From CAZEIW01 sp964512305 (GTDB taxonomy: Bacteria; Pseudomonadota; Gammaproteobacteria; Burkholderiales; Burkholderiaceae_F): a DNA stretch of 44,783 bases. Shown one piece after another: positions 32,710 to 41,668 of the stretch (the first letter of the stretch is position 1; the number at the start of each line of letters is the position of its first letter). Location of the stretch: the NCBI GenBank assembly GCA_964512305.1, contig CAZEIW010000108.1:1-44783 (forward strand), given 5' to 3'. Both the position numbers and the translations under genes were made by a program. A model generated the notes under the pieces. The model saw only the letters and a list, made by a program, of their open reading frames with translations. It was not told the DNA's origin and searched no databases.

Positions 32710-32713
<4 letters not shown>
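32405..32713 (+). CDS. clpS: ATP-dependent Clp protease adaptor ClpS
   Basis: A 102-residue adaptor delivering N-degron substrates to ClpAP. The core has YQVVLLNDDFTPMEFVVGVL (about 24-43), which forms part of the N-degron pocket, then MLKVHHEGRGVCGVYPRDIAASKV. Residues 1-20 form the flexible tail needed for delivery to ClpA. Its TGA overlaps the clpA start as ATGA, and its own 3' end carries the clpA ribosome site GGAGGAAG. Confidence 0.96.
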
Positions 32714-35019
<2,306 letters not shown>

Positions 35020-35025
35020 TCAGGG

Positions 35026-35496
35026 GTGTCGGGCCGCCCCGGCCGCTTCCGCGCCGCAGCAAGCACCGCGGCGGCCGCGCTCGCGTTCGGGTTCGCGGCG
35101 GTCGTCGCCTCGGCTGCCGACGAGACGTCGCCGGCCGGGCTGTGGCAGTCGGTGAGCGACGTCGACGGCAAGCCGAGCGGCTACATCCGGATCAGCGAGG
35201 TCGACGGCGAGTACCGGGGCGTGATCGAGCGGGGCGTCGACGAGAGCCGGCGCGACGAATTGTGCGACAAGTGCCCCGGGGCGCGCCACAACCAGCCCAA
35301 GCTGGGGATGACGATCATCACGGGGGTGCACCGCAACGGCGAGCGCTACGACGGCGGCGAGATCCTCGATCCCGATACCGGCAACGTCTATCGCGTGCGC
35401 CTGACGCCCGTCGATGGCGGGCGCAAGCTTGAAGTGCGCGGCTACCTGGGTATTTCGCTGTTCGGCCGCACGCAGACCTGGCTGCGGCAACCCTGA
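35026..35496 (+). CDS. DUF2147 secreted protein
   Basis: A 156-residue protein with a signal peptide (hydrophobic about 11-28, cleaved near ASA-AD) and a DUF2147 domain: PAGLWQSVSDVDGKPSGYIRISEVDGEYRGVIERG, then LCDKCPGARHNQPKLGMTIITG and LEVRGYLGISLFGRTQTWLR. This is a small periplasmic calycin-like family of unproven function; the CDKC pair and the GxxLFGRTQTW end are conserved. The start is GTG 35026, six bases after the clpA stop, so it may be read from the clpS-clpA transcript. Confidence 0.88.
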   Translation: MSGRPGRFRAAASTAAAALAFGFAAVVASAADETSPAGLWQSVSDVDGKPSGYIRISEVDGEYRGVIERGVDESRRDELCDKCPGARHNQPKLGMTIITGVHRNGERYDGGEILDPDTGNVYRVRLTPVDGGRKLEVRGYLGISLFGRTQTWLRQP

Positions 35497-35515
35497 CCCG
35501 GGAGTCCGCGCTCGA

Positions 35516-35860
35516 CTAGTGCCGCTCCCAGTGGCCGGGATGACTGCGCCAGCCCCGGCTTTCGTGCACCCATTCGTGCGGCACCCAGCGATAGCCGGCC
35601 CGGGGAGCCTCCCAGCGGCCCGGGACCCATTCATGGCGCCCGCCGGCCCATCCCCAGTAACCGCCGATCCAGAAGTAGCCGGGCGCCGGCGCGACGCCCT
35701 CGACCTCGACGCGCGGCGCGGGCGGCGCCACCATGACCGCGTCGCCCGGGTAATAGTAGGAGTAGGGCGGACCGGCCGGCGCGACGACGCATCCTCCCAG
35801 GGCGATGCCCAGCAACAGTGCAGCCGCGGCCGCGCGGCCGCTCGGGCGTAGGTTCGTCAT
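35516..35860 (-). CDS. YXWGXW-repeat-like lipoprotein
   Basis: A 114-residue protein with a lipoprotein signal (lipobox LGGC near residue 24), then a Pro/Tyr-rich segment and repeated aromatic-Gly motifs: GYFWIGGYWGWAGGRHEWVP, GRWEAPRAGYRWVPHEWV and GHWERH. Such YXWGXW proteins are outer-membrane-associated in Burkholderiales; their function is unknown. The start is ATG 35860. It converges with the DUF2147 gene. The 240 bp upstream, to 36100, contain no gene I can support. Confidence 0.85.
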   Translation of the reverse strand: MTNLRPSGRAAAAALLLGIALGGCVVAPAGPPYSYYYPGDAVMVAPPAPRVEVEGVAPAPGYFWIGGYWGWAGGRHEWVPGRWEAPRAGYRWVPHEWVHESRGWRSHPGHWERH

Positions 35861-36100
35861 TGCGATCCCCTGTCTTCGTTTCCCATGGTCAGACAACGGC
35901 CAGGGCCGCGAGCCGGCCGACGCGCGCTTGTAAGACTTCGTGTCCGCCCCCACACGCGGTCGGGCTGCAAATGACCGCGGTCCGGCCTGCCGTCGGGCGG
36001 ATTTGAGGATTTTTTGGAACAAATCAGAACCCGCTAAAGGACGCCTGCGCCCGCCCGGCCACAGACTCCATCGCCGTCAGATGGCCTCGGGAGGTGTGGC

Positions 36101-36487
36101 ATGAAAGCGCAAGCAGGCAACGTGACGCTGGTCGCCGGATTGATGACCGCCGTGGGCGGTCTCGTCGCGGCCGCGCTGGTGATGGGCACGCCGGTGCTCA
36201 GCATGGTGATCGACGCCGAGACGGGCGAATCGGGGTTGCCGCTCGAGATCCCGTCGGCTTCGAGCGCTCCGGCAACCCCGGCAGCTTCTGCGCCCGCTGG
36301 CGCGACGCTGGCTGCGCCCGAACCGATTTTTCAGGCGCAGGCGCTCCAGGCGGACTCCGCGGGCACGGCAGCCTGGCCGTTCGAGCAGGCGCCGGCGTCG
36401 CAGCCGGCGCCCGGAGCGAAGCGCGCCGACCGCCTCTCGGCGCCGGAGGGCTGGACCGTCGACGGTGCGTCGCTCGTCGGCCCCTGA
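36101..36487 (+). CDS. Hypothetical membrane-anchored protein (128 aa)
   Basis: I do not recognise a family. One hydrophobic segment near the N-terminus (about 7-36) is followed by a low-complexity Ala/Pro/Ser-rich region and a short polar end (KRADRLSAPEGWTVDG). It is probably inner-membrane-anchored with a periplasmic tail, or a secreted protein. The ribosome site GGGAGG sits nine bases before ATG 36101. It stands alone, converging with the adenosine-specific-kinase-family gene. Confidence 0.7.
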   Translation: MKAQAGNVTLVAGLMTAVGGLVAAALVMGTPVLSMVIDAETGESGLPLEIPSASSAPATPAASAPAGATLAAPEPIFQAQALQADSAGTAAWPFEQAPASQPAPGAKRADRLSAPEGWTVDGASLVGP

Positions 36488-36556
36488 GACTCACCCGTCC
36501 CGGGCCGCATCGGACCGAACGCGGCCCGAAGGTCCGACTCGCCGGCGGTCGACTGG

Positions 36557-37039
36557 CTAGAGCTTGTAGCCGAACTGCCGCAGCAGGCTCTTGCGGGCAT
36601 CGATATCGGCCGCGGTTTCGATCCCCCTGGTGCGTACGCCGTCGACCACGCCCAGGATGGCGCGGCCGCTGTCGGTCTCGGCCACGACCACCTCGGCGGG
36701 GTTCGCGGTGGCGCAGTAGATCGAGCACACTTCCGGCACGGCTTTCAGCGTGTTCAGGATGTTGATCGGGAAGCCGCCGCTGATGAAGACGATGAAGCAG
36801 TGGCCGCAGCCGAGCGCGAGCGCGTTCTTCTTCGCCAGTTCGATCAGCGTGCCTTCGTTCCCGGTCCACCGGACCAGCGCGGGGCCGCTCGACTCGCAAA
36901 ACGCGATCCCGAACTTCATCTGCGGCGCCGTCTGAACGATCGCCTCGTGCAGATCCTCGACCGTCTTGATGAAATGCGACTGGCCGAGGATGAAGTTCAT
37001 GTCGGCCGGCTTTTCGATCGGGATCGTGATCAGCTGCAT
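36557..37039 (-). CDS. Adenosine-specific-kinase-family protein
   Basis: A 160-residue protein that matches the small Adenosine_kin family along its length: NFILGQSHFIKTVEDLHEAIV, then MKFGIAFCESSGPALVRWTGN, CGHCFIVFISGGFPINILNTLK and GRAILGVVDG near the end. The founding archaeal protein was proposed to be an adenosine-specific kinase; activity in bacteria is untested as far as I know. AAGGAGA precedes ATG 37039 by five bases. It follows the second GntR gene by 23 bp and probably belongs to that operon, so its ligand may be linked to what the GntR regulators sense. Confidence 0.87.
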   Translation of the reverse strand: MQLITIPIEKPADMNFILGQSHFIKTVEDLHEAIVQTAPQMKFGIAFCESSGPALVRWTGNEGTLIELAKKNALALGCGHCFIVFISGGFPINILNTLKAVPEVCSIYCATANPAEVVVAETDSGRAILGVVDGVRTRGIETAADIDARKSLLRQFGYKL

Positions 37040-37062
37040 GGCCGTCTCCTTTGCGGGGTAGA

Positions 37063-37848
37063 TCAGCGGGGGACGTCGGTCGCGCGGCGGCGCGGTACGG
37101 GCGGTTTGGTGCGGATCGCCGTGCCGGTGCTGCGGATCCTTTCGCCGATCATGATCCGCAGCCGCTCGACGAAAGGCTCGAGGTCGGCGTGCTTCTCGTA
37201 GGCGGAGAGCAGCTCGCGATAGAAACGGACGATCTCGCGCCGCCTCGACACGGGGTTCATCCCGGAGGCGAGCGCGCGCCGCACGTAGCGGACCGACTGC
37301 AGCGACAGCGTGGTCATCAGCCTGGCGATCCTCGAGTTGCCGCAGTTGTGGCAAAGGAAAAGGATCAGGCGCTCGATCGCCTCGGTCCAGACCAGCGCCA
37401 TGCCATCGTCGTCGGTCAAACCGGCGGCGGCATCCAGGAGGCGGCGGTAGTGCGCGAGGTTCTCCGGCGTCGCGTGGTCCGCGAAGCCGCGCAGCGCGAC
37501 CTCGCTCAGGCCGACGCGGACCATGAAGATCTCGCGCAGATCCTCCTCGGTGAGCGGGGTCGCGATCGTTCCCTTGCGGTTCGCGATGCTGACGAGGCCG
37601 GCCTGTTCGAGCATCTTCAGCGCATCGCGGATCGGTCCGCGGCTGACGCCGAATTCGCGCGCGAGCTTCTCCTCGCCGATGCGGGCCCCCGGTGCGATCT
37701 CCTCGTCCAGGATCCGCTCGCCGAGTCGGGCTGCGATCTGCTCGGGCAGGGTCCAGGCGGCCTGCGACCGGCCGACGAACAGGCGGCTGGCGGCTACGCC
37801 TTCCGGGCGCGCCGCGGCGTTGGGCGGCAAGGGAAGAGCGGCCGTCAC
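37063..37848 (-). CDS. GntR-family transcriptional regulator (FadR subfamily), second of pair
   Basis: A 261-residue regulator with a winged helix (about 34-98: ARLGERILDEEIAPGARIGEEKLAREFGVSR then GPIRDALKMLEQAGLVS) and an all-helical FCD-type effector domain (about 105-240) containing the LCHNCGNSRIARLM stretch. FCD domains usually bind a carboxylate with a metal held by Asp and His. The start GTG 37848 overlaps the stop of the first GntR gene as GTGA. The two proteins are related but clearly diverged. Confidence 0.9.
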   Translation of the reverse strand: MTAALPLPPNAAARPEGVAASRLFVGRSQAAWTLPEQIAARLGERILDEEIAPGARIGEEKLAREFGVSRGPIRDALKMLEQAGLVSIANRKGTIATPLTEEDLREIFMVRVGLSEVALRGFADHATPENLAHYRRLLDAAAGLTDDDGMALVWTEAIERLILFLCHNCGNSRIARLMTTLSLQSVRYVRRALASGMNPVSRRREIVRFYRELLSAYEKHADLEPFVERLRIMIGERIRSTGTAIRTKPPVPRRRATDVPR

Positions 37849-38615
37849 GCCGCCGCCTGCAGGCCCTCGAGCGTTTCGGCGAAGATGAGGTCGCGCGTCT
37901 GCGCGGCGTGCGCCATCAAGCGCTTGGCGTTGCGGGTGTCGAGGATCCTGAACAGCTCGCTCCAGGCGGCAAGCAGCTCTTTGCGCTGGTGCGCCGTCCG
38001 CGTACCGACCGCGAGATAGCGCAGCAGCTGAAGCGACAGCGGCGAGATCGCGCGCCCGATGCGGCGGTTGCCCGCCTGCATCGCGATGTAGATGATGCTG
38101 CGGTCGGCGACTTCGGCGAACTCGAACCCGCGCGCATCGTCCGGCGCGAGCTCTTCCATGTGGTCGAGGTAGTCGCGCAGCAGCTTGCGGTCCGCCGGCG
38201 AATGCCGTTCCACGAAGCGGGGCATCACCGCGCCCAGGAGTGCGAACCGGTACTCCATCAGTTCCTGGAGGTCGGTGGCGCTCATGCGTGCGACCTGGGC
38301 ACTGCGGCGGGCGGAAGATTCGACGAGGCCGTTGTATTCGAGCAGCATCAGCGCCTCGCTGACCGGCGCCTTGCTGACGTTGAACTCCTCCGCGATCGCC
38401 TGCTCGGCGATCCGTTGACCCGGCTTGAGGCGCTGCTCGACGATGCGCTCGGCGATCGTCACGGCCACTTGATCCTTGACCGAAAGGGTCGGCGGCTCCT
38501 CGCCGTGGAACAGGCGATACGTTGCGTAGCTGGCGCGCGCCCGTGGCGCGTAGATCGATCGGGCGAATGGCCTTGCGGCAGCCGAGGTCTCCGGTGTGAT
38601 CGGAGGCAGTTCCAT
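37845..38615 (-). CDS. GntR-family transcriptional regulator (FadR subfamily), first of pair
   Basis: A 256-residue regulator with an N-terminal extension of about 45 residues, a winged helix (about 47-110: DQVAVTIAERIVEQRLKPGQ.., EEFNVSKAPVSEALMLLEYNGLV) and an FCD effector domain (about 115-245). Its domain contains IIYIAMQAGNRRIGRAI, parallel to the LFLCHNCGNSRIARLM of the second GntR, so they are probably an old duplication. It begins 34 bp after the EAL gene stop; a TGTTAACA palindrome sits in that gap. Confidence 0.9.
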   Translation of the reverse strand: MELPPITPETSAAARPFARSIYAPRARASYATYRLFHGEEPPTLSVKDQVAVTIAERIVEQRLKPGQRIAEQAIAEEFNVSKAPVSEALMLLEYNGLVESSARRSAQVARMSATDLQELMEYRFALLGAVMPRFVERHSPADRKLLRDYLDHMEELAPDDARGFEFAEVADRSIIYIAMQAGNRRIGRAISPLSLQLLRYLAVGTRTAHQRKELLAAWSELFRILDTRNAKRLMAHAAQTRDLIFAETLEGLQAAA

Positions 38616-38634
38616 AAAAGGGGCTGATTCCGCC

Positions 38635-38642
38635 TGTTAACA
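38635..38642. promoter_or_regulatory. Palindrome TGTTAACA upstream of the first GntR gene
   Basis: An 8-bp perfect palindrome lies 19 bp upstream of the GntR start, in the 34-bp gap after the EAL gene. The surrounding sequence reads CTGTTAACAACG, closely matching TTGTTAACAACC at 39507. It could be an autoregulatory operator. Confidence 0.45.
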
Positions 38643-38649
38643 ACGCACG

Positions 38650-39471
38650 TTAATCCCAACGACGTCCCGCGTCAATCGCCATCGCCCGCCCGGAACGGCG
38701 GATCCACGCGAGCACTTCGCCCGCCGGCATCGGCCGGGCGATCTCGTATCCCTGCGCCTCGTCGCAGTCGAAGGCGAGCAGCGCGTCGAGGATCTCGCGC
38801 GTCTCGACCCCTTCGGCGACCACCGAGCAGCCGAACGCCCGGGCGATCGAGATCAGCGCCGCGACCACGGTCCGGTCGGCCGCGTGGGTTGCGATTCCCT
38901 GCACGAAGGTCCGGTCGAGCTTGGCGGTCGAGATCGCGAGGCGCTTCAGGTGAAGCGGGGTCGCGAAACCGGCGCCGAAGTCGTCCAGGTGGAACCGGAC
39001 GCCATGGCTGCGCAGCGAGCGGATGGTCGCGTTGGCCGCCTCGTAGCACTCGACGGCGCCCGACTCCAGCAGCTCGAACTGCAGGCGCGCCAGCGAGCCG
39101 CGGTAGTGGGCGGCCACGCTGATGACGGTCTCGGCGAAGGTCGGCTCGGACAGCTGCGCCGCGTCGATGTTGAGCGAAATGGGCAGGTCGACGCCGCGCC
39201 GGCGCCACTGCGCCGCCAGTGCAAGCACCGCGTCGAGCATCGTCAACAGAAGCTCGGTCTTCGCCACCGGCGTCGCGTAGGCCGACAGGAACTTCGCCGG
39301 TTCGAGCACTTCGCCGCCGGCGGTCAGCAGGCGCGCCAGGGCTTCGAAGCCGGTCACGGCGCCGTCGCTCAGCCGGATCCGCGGTTGAAAGTAGGGGATC
39401 AAACGACCGCGCGCCGGGACCGCCGGCCGGTCGGGCGGCCCAGCGTCGGCCGCAATTTCTCTTGACAGCAC
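38650..39471 (-). CDS. EAL-domain cyclic-di-GMP phosphodiesterase
   Basis: A 273-residue stand-alone EAL protein that should hydrolyse c-di-GMP to pGpG. The expected catalytic and metal-binding residues are present: E43 in FEALARLL, N101 in SLNID, E133 in FELLES, D163-D164 in DDFGAGF, K184 in AKLDR, E220 in AEGVET and Q240 in AQGYEIARPMP. There is no GGDEF, receiver or membrane segment. The start GTG 39471 has AGGAG eight bases upstream; an ATG at 39534 would overlap the divergent kinase gene and lacks support. It probably leads the minus-strand operon with the two GntR genes and the kinase-family gene. Confidence 0.9.
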   Translation of the reverse strand: MLSREIAADAGPPDRPAVPARGRLIPYFQPRIRLSDGAVTGFEALARLLTAGGEVLEPAKFLSAYATPVAKTELLLTMLDAVLALAAQWRRRGVDLPISLNIDAAQLSEPTFAETVISVAAHYRGSLARLQFELLESGAVECYEAANATIRSLRSHGVRFHLDDFGAGFATPLHLKRLAISTAKLDRTFVQGIATHAADRTVVAALISIARAFGCSVVAEGVETREILDALLAFDCDEAQGYEIARPMPAGEVLAWIRRSGRAMAIDAGRRWD

Positions 39472-39506
39472 GCCTGGAACTCCTAGAATTCGTCCGATAA
39501 CTTCGT

Positions 39507-39516
39507 TTGTTAACAA
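39507..39516. promoter_or_regulatory. 10-bp palindrome TTGTTAACAA in the EAL / histidine-kinase gap
   Basis: A perfect 10-bp palindrome lies in the 49-bp gap between the divergent EAL (39471) and histidine kinase (39521) starts, only four bases from the kinase ATG. Bound protein would block kinase transcription or translation start and possibly the EAL promoter. The TTGT-ACAA half-sites are of the kind used by FadR-type GntR regulators. Confidence 0.5.
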
Positions 39517-39520
39517 CCGA

Positions 39521-40840
39521 ATGTTGGGAACCATCTTAACACGCCAACCGCTCGATTGGGCGCTCCTGCTGGGCCGGCTTTGGACGGCCCTGGCGGTTCT
39601 GCTGTCGACGCTCGCGGTCTCGCTCGGCTGGGTTTGGGCGCTCAGGCGCGAGGTCGCCCGCCGCCGCGCAGCCGAGGCGCGGCTGCTCGGGGCCAAGGAG
39701 CAGGCCGAGCGCCTGGCGCGGGTGCGGCAGGACTTCCTCGCGGTCGCGGCGCACGAGGTGCGTGCGCCGGTGAATGCGATCACCGCCGCGCTCAATCGGC
39801 TGTCGCAGTTGGTCCGCGATCCGGCGCAGCGCGAACTGGTCCGGATGACGCGGCGCTCCGCCGACTCCCTGACCGAATTCGTCAACAACGTGCTCGACCT
39901 GTCGAAGGACGAGGCCGGCAGGCTCACGCTCAATCCCCAGCCCGACGATCTGGCGGCTCTGATCCGGGAGGTGACCGCAGGTTACGCGCTGGTCGCGGCC
40001 GAGCGCGGCAATGCCATGACGCTCGACCTGCCGCCCGGCATTCCCGCCTGCCTTCGCTTCGATGCGATGCGCGTGCGGCAGATCCTGACCAACCTGATCT
40101 CCAACGCGATCAAGTTCACCGAGGGCGGCGAGATTGCCGTCGCGGTCGCGGCGCAGAAGGGCAGGATCGGCAACCGGTCCTGCGAAGTCAGGATCACGGT
40201 GTCCGACGACGGAATCGGCATCACCCCGGAACAGCAGCGGCGCCTGTTCGAACCGTACGCCCAGTTCGCCAGCGGGAGCGCCTCGCGGTTCGGCGGCATC
40301 GGCCTCGGGCTTTCGATCTGCAAGCGTCTGGCCGAGGCGATGGGCGGCTCGATCGAGATCGCGAGCCAGTGGAGGAAGGGGACGACCGCGACGGTGCGCG
40401 TGACTTTGAGCATCTGCGAGGGCGCAGAGGCGATCGATCCCGCGCGTCACCGCCGGCCGCGCGTGCTGATCGCCGACGACGACCGCGTCCAGCAGCTCGT
40501 GCTGACCACGACGCTCAGGCAGCTCGGCATCGATCCCGACATCGCCGACGACGCCCGGCAGGCGTTCGAGTGCTGGTGCGAGCGTCGCCACGATGTCGTG
40601 CTGGCGGACTGCAACCTGCCAGGCACCGACGGCACGGCGCTCGCGCGGCGGCTGATCGAGGAGGGCGGGGCCGCGGTGCGGGTGATCGGGGTGAGCGCCG
40701 ACGCCGATGACGCCGCGCGGGCCGTTGCCGCCGGCATGAGCGCGATGTTGCAGAAACCCGTTTCGGCGGCGCAGCTCCAGCATGCGATCGCGGCCGCGAT
40801 GGCGGTCGATCGCGAAACTTCTTCGACGAGGAACCTATGA
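39521..40840 (+). CDS. Hybrid histidine kinase (HisKA-HATPase-REC) without a sensor domain
   Basis: A 439-residue protein with one hydrophobic helix (about 17-40), a coiled linker, HisKA (phospho-acceptor H78 in AHEVRAPVN), HATPase_c (N-box NLISNAIKF with N191/N195; DDGIG 229-233; GGIGLGLSI 258-266) and a C-terminal receiver (acidic D319-D321, phospho-acceptor D363 in LADCNLPG, K412). It resembles the cytoplasmic half of BvgS/EvgS-type kinases but lacks the periplasmic binding domains and the HPt domain. No ribosome site precedes ATG 39521, so the start is uncertain. Its TGA overlaps the AraC gene start as ATGA. Confidence 0.9.
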   Translation: MLGTILTRQPLDWALLLGRLWTALAVLLSTLAVSLGWVWALRREVARRRAAEARLLGAKEQAERLARVRQDFLAVAAHEVRAPVNAITAALNRLSQLVRDPAQRELVRMTRRSADSLTEFVNNVLDLSKDEAGRLTLNPQPDDLAALIREVTAGYALVAAERGNAMTLDLPPGIPACLRFDAMRVRQILTNLISNAIKFTEGGEIAVAVAAQKGRIGNRSCEVRITVSDDGIGITPEQQRRLFEPYAQFASGSASRFGGIGLGLSICKRLAEAMGGSIEIASQWRKGTTATVRVTLSICEGAEAIDPARHRRPRVLIADDDRVQQLVLTTTLRQLGIDPDIADDARQAFECWCERRHDVVLADCNLPGTDGTALARRLIEEGGAAVRVIGVSADADDAARAVAAGMSAMLQKPVSAAQLQHAIAAAMAVDRETSSTRNL

Positions 40841-41505
40841 AGCGGCAGATCGAGCCCGACGGCAGCGTGAGCTCCTGCGATTCGGTCCCGGGCCGGCACC
40901 TGCTCGGGCTGGTCGATGCTTACCGGGAGCGCGGAATCGACGTCGAAGCTTCGCTCGCCGCGTTCGGCCTGGAGCCGGCGTCGATGCATCTCGATTCGAG
41001 ACTGGATCCCCGCCGCGCGGCGGCCTGGATCGAGCACACGCTGGCGACGAGCCGCCAGCTCGAGGCGCAATGCGAGGCGCTGCTGTCGCAGATGCGCGCG
41101 GCCGGCCGAGTCGCCGCCGAATTGCGCAGCCTGATCACCGCCGACCCGGTGCGCTTCTCCTCGTTCGACGCCGCCGCCGCGGCGCTTCGCATGAGCCCCC
41201 GCTCGCTGCGCCGTCGGCTGCTCGAGGAACGCACCGGCTTCTCCGCGATCCTGCACGACGTGCGCATGAGGCTCGGGGCCGACTACCTGCGCACGACGCG
41301 CCTGCCGATCGGAGAGATCGCGCTGCGCCTGGGCTACTCCGAGGAGGCGGCCTTCTCGCGCGCGTTCAAGCGCTCGTTCGCGCGCACGCCGCGCGCCTTC
41401 CGCAGCGACAGGACCGCGGCGTGCACCGCATCACCCGCCGCCGCCGCCGCGACCGCGCTGCAGGCCGATCACGCCTGGCAGCACGGCGACGTCACCTCGA
41501 ATTGA
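40837..41505 (+). CDS. AraC-family regulator with shortened N-terminal domain
   Basis: A 222-residue regulator. The C-terminal AraC DNA-binding domain (about 105-195) has FDAAAAALRMSPRSLRRRLLEE and LPIGEIALRLGYSEEAAFSRAFKRSFARTPRAFR. The N-terminus (about 20-70) resembles the first helices of the arabinose-binding-like domain of larger AraC proteins (LLGLVDAYRERGIDVEASLAAFGL), but the rest of that domain is missing and a short helical linker replaces it. There is no receiver domain, so how the coupled kinase would signal to it is unclear. The start overlaps the kinase stop. The tail is Ala/Thr-rich. Confidence 0.87.
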   Translation: MKRQIEPDGSVSSCDSVPGRHLLGLVDAYRERGIDVEASLAAFGLEPASMHLDSRLDPRRAAAWIEHTLATSRQLEAQCEALLSQMRAAGRVAAELRSLITADPVRFSSFDAAAAALRMSPRSLRRRLLEERTGFSAILHDVRMRLGADYLRTTRLPIGEIALRLGYSEEAAFSRAFKRSFARTPRAFRSDRTAACTASPAAAAATALQADHAWQHGDVTSN

Positions 41506-41668
41506 TCGTGTCGGCCGCCGCGATTCATCGCGTGGCCGCGCCGATCAGCGTTTCCCCGGCACGCGGAATTTGCCCTCGTCGTGTGCTCCTTCTTGCACGA
41601 TGGCAACGCGCGCAAACCGCGATATTGGGAGCGTTGAGCGGATCGGCTCACGCATCGGGACGAAAGGC

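Noticed and set aside
41506..41668. Flagellar sigma-28 promoter before the chemoreceptor gene
   Set aside because: No TAAA / GCCGATAA pair at the correct spacing could be found.
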